From: Azospirillum oleiclasticum
GTDB taxonomy: Bacteria > Pseudomonadota > Alphaproteobacteria > Azospirillales > Azospirillaceae
Length of the DNA stretch: 41,265 bases
Direction: 5' to 3'
NCBI RefSeq assembly: GCF_013423485.1
Contig: NZ_JABFFR010000049.1
Coordinates: 1-41,265, forward strand
Numbering within the stretch: the stretch's first letter is position 1; every line of letters starts with the position of its first letter. A program made the position numbers and the translations under genes. The notes under the pieces were generated by a model. The model had not been told where the DNA came from. It saw only the letters and a list, made by a program, of their open reading frames with translations, and ran no database searches. Below, one piece after another: positions 7,493 through 15,260 of this stretch.

Positions 7493-7607
7493 CACAACAG
7501 GAACGGCGCGGTCAAGGCCACGCCGGAGCCACGGATTGAGCGTCATGAACACACGGTTGTACAAAAAGATGTCATCACCCGGACCACCGTCGGCGGAGCC
7601 ACGGCGC

Positions 7608-7877
7608 ATGACCAACAGCGACATCCTGGGCAAGCCGGACCTGCTGCTGCGCATGGCCACCGACATCCTGGCCGAGCAGCGGCGGCAGGCGGATCGGATG
7701 GAACGACAGTCGGATCAGATCGCCGGTCTGCGCGTCGAGGTCGCCCGGATCGACGGCCGCATCACCGGCATGCCGACCGCCCGCGACTTCGGCCGGCTGG
7801 AAGGCCGCGTGGCGGAGATGAGCGAGCGGCTGCCCACCATGATCGGCTACGCACCCCCGAAGCCCGCCGCCGAGTAG
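7608..7877 (+). CDS. Small coiled-coil hypothetical protein
   Basis: 89 residues, no recognised family. Heptad-rich helix throughout (LLLRMATDILAEQRRQADR, then RVEVARIDGRITG and LEGRVAEMSERL), hydrophilic and without a signal peptide or membrane span. The start at 7608 has GGAG nine bases upstream; in-frame ATGs at 7545 and 7569 are alternatives with poorer ribosome sites. Divergent from imuA with the SOS box between, so LexA control of this gene is possible but not shown. Confidence 0.55.
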   Translation: MTNSDILGKPDLLLRMATDILAEQRRQADRMERQSDQIAGLRVEVARIDGRITGMPTARDFGRLEGRVAEMSERLPTMIGYAPPKPAAE

Positions 7878-7899
7878 TGCCGGCGGACATCCGCCTCCC

Positions 7900-8091
7900 T
7901 CACGCCGGGGCGGGCAACGCGCGGACGCGGCGGTCGGCCTTACGGTCGACGAGACGGTCGGCCGCGCTCCAGACGCGGCGGCGCACCTGCATCTGGGCGC
8001 GGCAGTCGGCCGAGCAGTAGAGCGGCGCCGGGCCGCGCGGCGAGGTGCGGTGGAACGGCCGTCCGCAGCAGGCGCAATACAGGGTTCGCAT
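7900..8091 (-). CDS. Small zinc-finger-like protein (63 aa)
   Basis: The N-terminal half has paired cysteines, CACCGRPF near residues 6-13 and YCSADCRA near 25-32, with a His between them, like a treble-clef/zinc-ribbon finger; the C-terminal half is Arg-rich (VRRRVWSAADRLVDRKADRR). GGGAGGAAAC directly before ATG is a very good ribosome site. Possibly a nucleic-acid-binding or metal-binding adaptor; the function is unknown. Divergent from nhaA. Confidence 0.6.
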   Translation of the reverse strand: MRTLYCACCGRPFHRTSPRGPAPLYCSADCRAQMQVRRRVWSAADRLVDRKADRRVRALPAPA

Positions 8092-8421
8092 GTTTCCTCC
8101 CCTTCCTTGTTGTCCGGGCTGCCGTTCTTCGCGACGCCCGCTCGCCGGACGTCCCGTTTCGTGGCACCGTCATGGCGCCGCGGAACCGGAATGACCAGAC
8201 GAGAATTGGGACTATGGCAGGCGGCCCATACCAGCTGGGGGATCCGCCATAGGCCCGAGCAACCTTTCGGAGAATAGTGGTATAGAGTCGTACTGGCTTC
8301 AACATTTCGCGTGCACAGTGGCCTGCGCTTGATTGTCGCAATGTTTACTGCGTGCAATGAACATTGCGACAAGACCAGCCATTGCCCGACCGACACGACG
8401 ACCACAGACCGGAGTCCCCTG
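8092..8421. other. Gene-free, structured region upstream of nhaA
   Basis: 330 bases without a convincing gene. It contains two secondary-structure features: a stem CTATGGC/GCCATAG (8212-8218 with 8246-8252) enclosing further GC pairs, and a perfect 13-bp inverted repeat at 8333-8372. A -10-like TATAGA is at 8281-8286. It must hold the divergent promoters of nhaA and the zinc-finger gene and may be a regulatory leader. Confidence 0.5.
8333..8372. promoter_or_regulatory. Perfect 13-bp inverted repeat upstream of nhaA
   Basis: TTGTCGCAATGTT (8333-8345) and its exact complement AACATTGCGACAA (8360-8372), separated by 14 bases, end 49 bases before the nhaA ATG. A third GCAATG occurs in the spacer. 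A dimeric repressor/activator site or an RNA hairpin in the nhaA leader are both possible. Confidence 0.7.
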
Positions 8422-9627
8422 ATGAAATTGTCCGCCATACGCGATTTCCTCCACAACGAGGCTTCGGCCGGGCTGATGCTGATGGCGGCGTCGGTGGTGG
8501 CGCTGGTGTGGGCGAACTCCGCGGCGGCCCCCCTGTACCAGACGCTGCTCGTCACCCCCGTGGGCGTGCATGTCGGCGGCTTCGGGATCGAGAAGGGGCT
8601 GATCCTGTGGATCAACGACGGCCTGATGGCGGTGTTCTTCCTGCTGGTCGGGCTGGAGATCAAGCGCGAGGTCCTGGTGGGCGAGCTGTCCAGCCGCGAG
8701 CGCGCCATGCTGCCCGGCATCGCCGCCATCGGCGGCATGGCGGTGCCGGCCCTGGTCTACATCCTGTTCAACATGGACAACCCCGAGACGTTGCGCGGCT
8801 GGGCGATCCCGGCCGCCACCGACATCGCCTTCGCGGTCGGCGTGCTGGCCCTGCTGGGGCCACGGGTGCCCACCGCGCTGCGGATCTTCCTGCTGGCGCT
8901 GGCGATCATGGACGATCTGGGCGCCATCGTGATCATCGCCGCCTTCTACACCCACCATCTGGCGCCGGCGGCGCTGGGGGTGGCGGCGATGGCCGCCCTC
9001 GGGCTGGCCTGGCTGAACATCATGGGCACCCGCAGCCTCACCCCCTACATGCTGCTGGGGCTGGTGCTGTGGGTCGCCGTGCTGAAATCGGGCGTGCACG
9101 CCACGCTGGCCGGGGTGGTGCTGGCCTTCGCCATCCCATTGCGGACCAAGGAGACGAGCCCCGGCCCCGGCGCACCGTCGCCGCTGCACCGGCTGGAGCA
9201 CGCCCTGCACCCGTGGGTCGCCTTCCTGATCGTGCCGGTCTTCGCGCTGGCCAACGCCGGGGTGCCGCTGGACGGCATCACCCCGGCCATCCTGCTCGAA
9301 CCGATCCCGCTCGGCATCGCGCTGGGCCTGTTCCTGGGCAAGCAGGTGGGGGTGATGCTGGCGACCTGGCTGGCGGTGCGGACCCGCATGGCCGCCCTGC
9401 CGGAGGGGACGACCTGGATGCAGTTCTACGGTGTGTCGCTGCTGACCGGCATCGGCTTCACCATGAGCCTGTTCATCGGCAACCTCGCCTTCACCGATCC
9501 GCTCTACACGGTGGAGGTGCGGCTGGGGGTGCTGGTGGGCTCGATCGCGTCGGCGCTGGCGGGCTACGCCGTCCTGGCCATGGCCGCATCGGCCGCAAGG
9601 CGGCGGCCGGCTCCATCGGCCGGTTGA
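8422..9627 (+). CDS. nhaA: Na+/H+ antiporter NhaA
   Basis: 401 residues, normal for NhaA. It exchanges inner Na+ (or Li+) for external protons across the cytoplasmic membrane. About 12 hydrophobic helices; the ion-binding residues are present as D134 in ATDIAFA and the D164-D165 pair in AIMDDLGAIV, matching E. coli D133 and D163/D164. LKSGVHATLAGV and GIGFTMSLFIGNLAF are family signatures. Start at ATG 8422 (MKLSAIRDFL), preceded by GGAG; an in-frame GTG at 8311 would prepend a Cys-rich tail that reads through the inverted repeat and is unlikely. No nhaR-type regulator adjoins it. Confidence 0.95.
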   Translation: MKLSAIRDFLHNEASAGLMLMAASVVALVWANSAAAPLYQTLLVTPVGVHVGGFGIEKGLILWINDGLMAVFFLLVGLEIKREVLVGELSSRERAMLPGIAAIGGMAVPALVYILFNMDNPETLRGWAIPAATDIAFAVGVLALLGPRVPTALRIFLLALAIMDDLGAIVIIAAFYTHHLAPAALGVAAMAALGLAWLNIMGTRSLTPYMLLGLVLWVAVLKSGVHATLAGVVLAFAIPLRTKETSPGPGAPSPLHRLEHALHPWVAFLIVPVFALANAGVPLDGITPAILLEPIPLGIALGLFLGKQVGVMLATWLAVRTRMAALPEGTTWMQFYGVSLLTGIGFTMSLFIGNLAFTDPLYTVEVRLGVLVGSIASALAGYAVLAMAASAARRRPAPSAG

Positions 9628-9742
9628 CTGTGTCCGTACGGCTGAACATGTGAGTATGATACAGGACCGCGACCGAAGTTCCGACCACGCCCCGCCTCCG
9701 ACCGTCGCGCCCACGACCGACGCGATAGGCCGGACGGAGCGT

Positions 9743-9768
9743 GGAACCGGGCACCGGGGCGCGGGGTT
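9743..9768 (+). promoter_or_regulatory. Possible EcfG-type promoter for the DUF4112 gene
   Basis: GGAAC (9743-9747) and GGTT (9765-9768), 17 bases apart, resemble the alphaproteobacterial general-stress sigma promoter GGAAC-N16/17-cGTT, 45 bases before the ATG. The -10 half is one base off register, so this is tentative. The rest of the 186-base gap holds nothing recognisable. Confidence 0.3.
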
Positions 9769-9813
9769 GATCCTGTACCGACCGTGCCGCCCGCGCCCCC
9801 GAGGACGATCCCG

Positions 9814-10278
9814 ATGGCCACCACCCGCACCCACACCGGACGCCCCCACACCGGACGCCCGGGCCTCGCCACCCCGCCGCTGGACCGGCCGATGCCCGGT
9901 CCGGACACCGGCGCCGACCACGGCATCGACCTGGAACGGCTGGAACGGCTGCGCCGGCTGACGCGCCTGATGGATTCGCGCTGGCGCATCCCCGGCACCC
10001 GCATCCCGATCGGGCTGGACGGCATCGCCAGCATCGCTCCCGTGGTCGGCGACAGCGCGACCGCGCTGGTCTCCGCCTACATCGTGTGGGAGGCGGCCCG
10101 CTTCGGCCTGCCCAAATCCCTGGTCGCCCGCATGATCGGCAACGTCGGGCTGGACTGGGCGGTCGGCTCCATCCCCGTGCTCGGCACCATCTTCGACATC
10201 GCCTTCAAGGCCAACCGCCGCAACCTCGACCTGCTGCACGAGCATCTGGAGGACCGGCTGGCCCGCGCCGGGCGGTGA
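9814..10278 (+). CDS. DUF4112 family membrane-associated protein
   Basis: 154 residues. The core from residue 40 on matches DUF4112: LDSRWRIPGT-like start (here MDSRWRIPGTRIPIGLDGI), PVVGDSATALVSAYIVWEA, GLPKSLVARMIGNVGLDW and GSIPVLGTIFDIAFKANRRNL. Two moderately hydrophobic segments suggest membrane association. The first 30 residues are disordered and hold a duplicated HTGRP (15-bp DNA duplication near 9831-9860). GAGGA eight bases upstream supports ATG 9814. Function of the family is unknown. Confidence 0.82.
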   Translation: MATTRTHTGRPHTGRPGLATPPLDRPMPGPDTGADHGIDLERLERLRRLTRLMDSRWRIPGTRIPIGLDGIASIAPVVGDSATALVSAYIVWEAARFGLPKSLVARMIGNVGLDWAVGSIPVLGTIFDIAFKANRRNLDLLHEHLEDRLARAGR

Positions 10279-10311
10279 CCGCTCCCGAAGCCGGGTGAGA
10301 CAACACGCCGC

Positions 10312-10325
10312 TTGACGTGGATCAT
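10312..10325. promoter_or_regulatory. Fnr/FixK-type box of hemN
   Basis: TTGAC-GTGG-ATCAT is a good match to TTGAT-N4-ATCAA. Its centre is 43 bases before the hemN ATG. Anaerobic control of hemN by Fnr-type regulators is well established in proteobacteria, which supports function. If it activates from the usual -41.5 position, transcription would start almost on the ATG. Confidence 0.8.
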
Positions 10326-10361
10326 GGAGGATGCGGCAGCCGGCGCGTTAGCGTGCCGGGC

Positions 10362-11756
10362 ATGAGCGACATCCTCTCCTCCCCCGCCGCCGCCCCGTCC
10401 CTGCTGGCCCCCTCCCTGCTCGCCAGGTACGACGGGCTGCGGGTGCCGCGCTACACCAGCTACCCGACCTCCCCGCATTTCTCGCCCAACGTCGCGGCGG
10501 ACGCCTACCGCGGCTGGCTGGGCGAGCTGACGCCGGCGCAGGCGGGGTCGCTGTACCTGCATGTGCCCTTCTGCAAGCGCATGTGCTGGTATTGCGGCTG
10601 CCACACCAAGATCGTCGCCCGCTACCAGCCGGTCGCCGAGTATCTGGAGCTGATGCGGCGCGAGGTGGCGATGGTGGCCGACGCCATCCCGCACCGGCTG
10701 GCCGTGCGCCACGTGCATTTCGGCGGCGGCACCCCGACCATGCTGGCCCCCGCCGATTTCGAATCGCTGATCGCCCTGCTGCGCGAGCGCTTCGACCTCG
10801 TGCCCGGCGCCGAGATCGCGGTGGAGATCGACCCCCGCACCCTGACCGCGGAGATGGCGGCGGCGCTGGGCCGGGCCGGGGTCAACCGCGCGTCCCTCGG
10901 CGTTCAGGATTTCGACCCCGCGGTGCAGGAGGCGATCAACCGCGTGCAGCCGCTTGCGGTGACGCAGCGCTCGCTGGACTGGCTGCGCGGAGCCGGCATC
11001 ACCCACATCAACCTCGACCTGATGTACGGCCTGCCCCGCCAGAGCGTGGAGAGCGTCACCCGCTCCGCCGAGACCGCGGTGGGGCTGGGCGCCGACCGCT
11101 TCTCGGTGTTCGGCTACGCCCATGTGCCGTGGATGAAGACCCACCAGAAGAAGATCGTCGAGTCGGAGCTGGCCGACGGCCAGGGCCGCTGGGACCAGTT
11201 CGCCGCCATCGCCGCGGCGCTGACCGGGGCCGGCTACCGCGCCGTCGGGCTCGACCATTTCGCCCGCGCCGACGACGAGCTGGCGGTGCTCCAGGCCGAG
11301 GGGCGGCTGGCCCGCAACTTCCAGGGCTACACCACCGACGACGCCGAGGTGCTGCTGGGCTTCGGCGCGTCCTCCATCGGCGCGCTGCCGCAGGGCTATG
11401 TGCAGAACGCCGTGCCCTTCGACCATTACGCCGACGCCATCGCCGCCGGCCGGCTGGCCACCGCCAAGGGGCTGCGGCTGACCGACGACGACCGGCTGCG
11501 CCGCGCCGTCATCGAGCGGCTGATGTGCGACCTGACGGTCGATGTCGCCGCCGTCGCCGCCCGCTTCGGGGCACGGGCCGACGCCTTCGACGACGTGCTG
11601 TCCGGGATGGCGGACCTCGCCGCCGACGGGGTGGCCGTGGTGGAGGGCCGCCGCGTCAGCGTGCCGGAACCCGCCCGCCCGCTGATGCGCATCGTCGCCG
11701 CCCGCTTCGACACCTACCTCGCCACCGGTGCGGGCAAGCACAGCCGCGCGGTGTGA
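10362..11756 (+). CDS. hemN: Oxygen-independent coproporphyrinogen III oxidase
   Basis: 464 residues. A radical-SAM enzyme that decarboxylates coproporphyrinogen III to protoporphyrinogen IX without oxygen. The cluster motif is CKRMCWYCGC (Cys71, Cys75, Cys78, plus Cys80 as in true HemN), followed by VRHVHFGGGTPTML, EIDPRTLT, GVQDFDPAVQEAINRVQ, INLDLMYGLPRQ and GYAHVPWMKTHQKKI, which distinguish HemN from HemW-like relatives. The C-terminal HemN domain (VIERLMCDL) is complete. No Shine-Dalgarno precedes ATG 10362, and the Fnr box lies only 43 bases upstream, suggesting a leaderless or near-leaderless mRNA. Confidence 0.95.
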   Translation: MSDILSSPAAAPSLLAPSLLARYDGLRVPRYTSYPTSPHFSPNVAADAYRGWLGELTPAQAGSLYLHVPFCKRMCWYCGCHTKIVARYQPVAEYLELMRREVAMVADAIPHRLAVRHVHFGGGTPTMLAPADFESLIALLRERFDLVPGAEIAVEIDPRTLTAEMAAALGRAGVNRASLGVQDFDPAVQEAINRVQPLAVTQRSLDWLRGAGITHINLDLMYGLPRQSVESVTRSAETAVGLGADRFSVFGYAHVPWMKTHQKKIVESELADGQGRWDQFAAIAAALTGAGYRAVGLDHFARADDELAVLQAEGRLARNFQGYTTDDAEVLLGFGASSIGALPQGYVQNAVPFDHYADAIAAGRLATAKGLRLTDDDRLRRAVIERLMCDLTVDVAAVAARFGARADAFDDVLSGMADLAADGVAVVEGRRVSVPEPARPLMRIVAARFDTYLATGAGKHSRAV

Positions 11757-11791
11757 GGCGGCGGGCGACCGGTGACGGGCCCTTGGGGGTG

Positions 11792-12043
11792 TCAGCGGTC
11801 GGACAGGACGGTCAACGACGCCGCGGGCCCGCGGTCGGCGGTGTTGTCCGACTTGACCCGGCAATTCACCTCGACGCTGGACAGCGTCCCATCCAGGAAA
11901 GCGGCGATCCGGCCGGCTTCCATGTGGCCGAAACGCTCGCAATGCTGGGGCGACGCGAAGGGCAGTTCGACCGATTTGTAGCCGCAGCTGCGGTCGAGCG
12001 GCCCGACACAGGCGGTGATGAACAGCAGAAAGGCGACAGCCAT
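11792..12043 (-). CDS. Small putative lipoprotein
   Basis: 83 residues, family not recognised. Short signal MAVAFLLFITAC with a lipobox-like ITAC, so Cys12 would be lipidated; the mature part contains three further cysteines (SCGYKS, HCERF, NCRVKS). The segment AASLTVLSDR ends the protein. GGAG seven bases upstream fixes ATG 12043. Convergent with hemN (35 bases apart). Confidence 0.6.
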   Translation of the reverse strand: MAVAFLLFITACVGPLDRSCGYKSVELPFASPQHCERFGHMEAGRIAAFLDGTLSSVEVNCRVKSDNTADRGPAASLTVLSDR

Positions 12044-12198
12044 CCGGCGCTCCGTCCAACTGCAACATAACTGTAACGCTGAATGCGCAACCGGCCGACT
12101 GTCAAGAACACCCGCATTGTGACGGCGGCGGTACGCCATTGTTCCCAGGGCTGCGCGGGTAGCCTCCGGCGCATCTGGTCTACACCCCCTTCCCGCCC

Positions 12199-12204
12199 TA
12201 TAAT
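12199..12204 (+). promoter_or_regulatory. Consensus -10 box almost abutting the cyclase start codon
   Basis: TATAAT at 12199-12204 is a perfect -10 hexamer in a GC-rich background. Transcription from it should start near 12211, and the cyclase ATG is at 12213, leaving no room for a ribosome site. The -35 candidate TGGTCT (12176-12181) is poor, so an activator may be needed. Confidence 0.6.
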
Positions 12205-12212
12205 GTCGCCGC

Positions 12213-13424
12213 ATGGAAAAACACCGCCTCGTCGCCCTGCTGAAATGGATCAACACCGCGGCTCTCGGCGGTGCCGACGAGTCGGCGCTGCTCAGCGGTT
12301 TCTGCGAACAGCTCAAGCAGGCCGGCCTTCCGGTCTGGCGGGCGATCATCGGCACCGACACGCTGCACCCGGTGATCGCCGGCCATGTGGTCACCTGGAT
12401 GGACGGCACCGACGCCGAGCTGACCGACTACCGCACCGAGGATCACAACCCCGACAATTGGGAGCGCAGCCCCTTCTTCCTCCTCTACAACGAGCGGGGC
12501 ACGCTGCTGCGGCGCCGGCTCGACGACAGCTACGCGCGGGGCGAGTTCCCCAAGCTGGACGAGCTGCAGGACGGCGGCTGCACCGATTACGTCTGCCTGC
12601 TGCACCATCTCGGCGCCGACGCGGTGGTCGGCGACCTGGATTGCGTCTTCTCCTCCTTCACCACGCGGGAACCCGGCGGCTTCACCGACGACCAGGTGGC
12701 GGCGCTGGGGCCGCTGGTGGCGACGCTGGCGGTCGCCATCCACAACCGCGGCATGGTGCGCATCGCCCGCACGCTGGTGGAAACCTATCTCGGCCGCGAC
12801 GCCGGGGAGCGGGTGCTGCGCGGCCAGATCCGCCGCGGCGTGGCGGAGACGATCCGCGCCGTGCTGTGGTTCAGCGACCTCCAGGGCTTCACCAAGATCA
12901 CCGACACCGCCGACCCGGCGACCGTCATCCCCATGCTGAACGACTACGCCGACGCGCTGGTCAGTGCCATCCGCGGCAACGGCGGCGAGGTGCTGAAGTT
13001 CATCGGCGACGGCATCCTCGCCATCTTCCCGCTGGACGAGGGCGGGGCCGCCTGCACCGCCGCACTCGACGCGGCGGTGGACGCGCGGGCACGCTGCCAG
13101 GTGGTGAACGCGCGGCGCAAGGCCGATGGCGCGCCGGTCACCCGCTTCTACCTGGGCCTGCACGTGGGCGAGGTGTTCTACGGCAACATCGGCAGCGCCG
13201 ACCGGCTGGACTTCACCGTGGTCGGCCCGGCGGTGAACGAGGCCAGCCGCATCGCCGCCATGTGCCGCTCGCTGGACCAGGATGTGCTGGTCTCCTCCGC
13301 CTTCGCCGCGGCCGCACCGGCATGCGGGGAGCGGCTGATCTCCGTCGGCCGCTACCTGCTGCGTGGGGTGGGCCGCCCGCAGGAGCTGTTCACGCTCGAC
13401 CCCGACCGCTCCGCCGCCGGTTGA
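12213..13424 (+). CDS. Class III adenylate/guanylate cyclase
   Basis: 403 residues. The C-terminal cyclase homology domain (about 215-395) has metal-binding Asp222 (WFSDLQGFT) and Asp266 (KFIGDGILAIF), substrate Lys262, DFTVVGPAVNEASRI with Thr335, Asn342 and Arg346; all residues needed for ATP cyclisation appear present. The N-terminal 190 residues form a sensor-like domain with no membrane span, resembling the GAF-like regions of rhizobial CyaA-type cyclases. Cytoplasmic, likely producing cAMP. The mRNA is predicted near-leaderless (TATAAT nine bases before ATG). The gene runs into the ZIP transporter gene. Confidence 0.9.
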   Translation: MEKHRLVALLKWINTAALGGADESALLSGFCEQLKQAGLPVWRAIIGTDTLHPVIAGHVVTWMDGTDAELTDYRTEDHNPDNWERSPFFLLYNERGTLLRRRLDDSYARGEFPKLDELQDGGCTDYVCLLHHLGADAVVGDLDCVFSSFTTREPGGFTDDQVAALGPLVATLAVAIHNRGMVRIARTLVETYLGRDAGERVLRGQIRRGVAETIRAVLWFSDLQGFTKITDTADPATVIPMLNDYADALVSAIRGNGGEVLKFIGDGILAIFPLDEGGAACTAALDAAVDARARCQVVNARRKADGAPVTRFYLGLHVGEVFYGNIGSADRLDFTVVGPAVNEASRIAAMCRSLDQDVLVSSAFAAAAPACGERLISVGRYLLRGVGRPQELFTLDPDRSAAG

Positions 13425-13448
13425 ACCCCGGATCGCCCGTGCTAGGTT
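13421..13448 (+). promoter_or_regulatory. Probable promoter of the ZIP gene, overlapping the cyclase stop
   Basis: TTGAAC (13421-13426), 16 bases, TAGGTT (13443-13448) preceded by TGC. It would start transcription about 22 bases before the ZIP ATG, so that gene can be expressed separately from the cyclase. Confidence 0.45.
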
Positions 13449-13477
13449 CTCCCCACGCGTGATGGGGAATTGACGGC

Positions 13478-14263
13478 ATGGACGGCACGATCCTGACGGG
13501 GGTGATGGCGAGCGCCGCGGCGGGTGCCGCGACCGGCCTGGGTGCGCTGCCGATGCTGGCGTTCGGGCGGCCGTCGGAGCGGCTGGGCGACACGCTGCTG
13601 GGCTTCGCCGCCGGGGTGATGCTGGCCGCCTCCTTCTTCTCGCTGATCCTGCCGGGCATCGACGCGGCGGCGGAGCTCGTCGGCAAGGGGGCGCCGGCGG
13701 TCGGTCTGGTGATCATCGGCATCCTGCTGGGTGCCGCCGCCCTGTGGGCGATGAACCGCTATGTCCCGCACGAGCATTTCGTCACCGGCAGCGACCAGGA
13801 CCCGGAGGTGACGGCGCGCATCCGCCGCATCTGGCTGTTCGTGCTGGCGATCACCATCCACAACGTGCCGGAGGGGCTGGCGGTCGGCGTCGGCTTCGGC
13901 GGGGCGGACGACAGCCACGGCTGGACGCTGGCTACGGCCATCGGCCTGCAGAACATGCCGGAAGGGCTGGCGGTGGCGACGGCGCTGGCCGGGCTGGGCT
14001 ATGGCCGGCTGGCCGCGGTGGGCATCGCGCTCGCCACCGGCATGGTGGAACCGCTGGGGGCGCTGCTGGGGGTCGGGGCGGTCACGCTGTCGGGATCGCT
14101 GCTGCCGGTGGCGCTGGGCTTCGCCGCCGGGGCCATGCTGTTCGTCATCTCCAACGAGATCATCCCCGAGACCCACCGCAAGGGGCACGAGCAGCTCGCC
14201 ACCTCCGGCCTGATGGTGGGGCTGGTGGTGATGATGTTCCTGGACGTGACCTTCACGGCATGA
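13478..14263 (+). CDS. ZIP family divalent metal transporter
   Basis: 261 residues, eight predicted membrane helices. ZIP proteins (ZupT/GufA group) import Zn2+ and other divalent metals. The two metal-site helices carry IHNVPEGLAVG (His128, Asn129, Glu132) and GLQNMPEGLAVA (Asn159, Glu162), where Gln replaces the second helix His, as in GufA/ZupT-like members; NEIIPETH occurs near 227. A loop with HEH (98-100) could bind metal. No zinc regulator site is obvious. It follows the cyclase gene with its own probable promoter. Confidence 0.88.
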   Translation: MDGTILTGVMASAAAGAATGLGALPMLAFGRPSERLGDTLLGFAAGVMLAASFFSLILPGIDAAAELVGKGAPAVGLVIIGILLGAAALWAMNRYVPHEHFVTGSDQDPEVTARIRRIWLFVLAITIHNVPEGLAVGVGFGGADDSHGWTLATAIGLQNMPEGLAVATALAGLGYGRLAAVGIALATGMVEPLGALLGVGAVTLSGSLLPVALGFAAGAMLFVISNEIIPETHRKGHEQLATSGLMVGLVVMMFLDVTFTA

Positions 14264-14387
14264 TCGTCATCGCCTGACCGGCGGCTGAACGGCGGTTGAA
14301 CGGCAGCGCCCGTCTTCCCCGGCCACGCGGATTTTGTTACCATACGAATGGGGGTGCGGAGAATCCGCCCCGCGGAGGGCGCGCACC

Positions 14388-15209
14388 ATGACGGTGATGG
14401 ACGCCGAGCAGCGCCGGAAGCTGATCGACGCCTTGCTGCGCAAGGCGGAGACGGCGCTGCGCAACATGCGCCTGGTGGCGCAGGGCGGTGACGCCGACCG
14501 CGTGGACGCCATGGCCGAGGCGATGGCCGCCCTGCTGAAGGAGAAGGAGTTTCCCAGCCAGCGCGCCACGGAGTTCCGCGAGACCACCAAGGCCGTCCAG
14601 CGGGATTCCCATTGCCTGTGCGTGGATCTGCGGCTGGTGGAAGCGGAGCGGCTCGCCCACGCCGGCGACGAGAAGGGCCGCAACGAGCGGCTGACCAAGG
14701 CCAAGGAGCATTTCGCCAAGGCCATCCGATTCGGCGCCGGCGAGGATTTCCGCCATGGGGTGGAGCGCCGCGTGCAGGCGGTGCTGCTGACCACCCGCGA
14801 CGGGGTGGACGACCGCACCAAGCAGGCCGCCAAGCGCCGGTTGGAACAGCACGACACCTGCGCCAAGCCGCCGGACGGCGTCGAACACCGGCGCGCGATC
14901 CGCTACATGGACCCGGTGCTGACGGTGATGGTGAACGGGGTGCGATTCACCACCGTCAACTGGTCCACCCGCGGGCTGCTGGTCGAGCCCTACCGCGACG
15001 AGCTGGGATGGAGCCCCGGCGACCGGCTGCGGCTTGACCTCGCCTGCGACGAGCTGCCGGGTGCCGGCGGGCGGCAGGCCGCCACCGTCGTGCGCATCGA
15101 TGAGGAGCGCCGCGCCGTGGCGCTGTCCTTTCCCGACATCAGCACCGTGGTGCTGGCGCTGATGCACGCGCTGAAGGACGCTGGCATGAAGCCGGAACCG
15201 GAGCGTTGA
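14388..15209 (+). CDS. PilZ-domain protein
   Basis: 273 residues. The last ~90 residues look like PilZ, the c-di-GMP receptor domain: EHRRAIRY (RxxxR half-site) followed about 23 residues later by NWSTRGLLVE (N-x-S-x-x-G), then PGDRLRLDLA and a VVRIDEERRAVALSF strand. The N-terminal ~170 residues are helical and charged (repeated KAE/KEK), possibly an oligomerisation part. Both half-sites are intact, so c-di-GMP binding is likely. GGAGGG lies nine bases before ATG 14388; ATG 14397 is an alternative. Output unknown. Confidence 0.72.
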   Translation: MTVMDAEQRRKLIDALLRKAETALRNMRLVAQGGDADRVDAMAEAMAALLKEKEFPSQRATEFRETTKAVQRDSHCLCVDLRLVEAERLAHAGDEKGRNERLTKAKEHFAKAIRFGAGEDFRHGVERRVQAVLLTTRDGVDDRTKQAAKRRLEQHDTCAKPPDGVEHRRAIRYMDPVLTVMVNGVRFTTVNWSTRGLLVEPYRDELGWSPGDRLRLDLACDELPGAGGRQAATVVRIDEERRAVALSFPDISTVVLALMHALKDAGMKPEPER

Positions 15210-15234
15210 GCCCCGGCGACGGGCGGCGGGGCTC
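15208..15234. terminator. Hairpin after the PilZ gene
   Basis: GAGCCCCG (15208-15215) and CGGGGCTC (15227-15234) form a perfect 8-bp stem beginning at the stop codon, between two convergent genes. No T-run follows, so it may act as a stabilising or Rho-assisted end. Confidence 0.4.
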
Positions 15235-15260
15235 CGCCGACCGCGCCACCGGACGGGCGA

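Noticed and set aside
8311..8421. In-frame N-terminal extension of NhaA from a GTG
   Set aside because: The extension reads through the inverted repeat, is Cys/Thr-rich and not seen in NhaA; ATG 8422 begins exactly where the family begins.
10077..12068. 663-codon minus-strand frame over hemN
   Set aside because: hemN has all catalytic motifs; the antisense frame has no recognisable domain or ribosome site.
14281..14345. Promoter for the PilZ gene at TTGAAC/CATACG
   Set aside because: Spacing between the two candidates is about 40 bases, too long for a sigma70 promoter.
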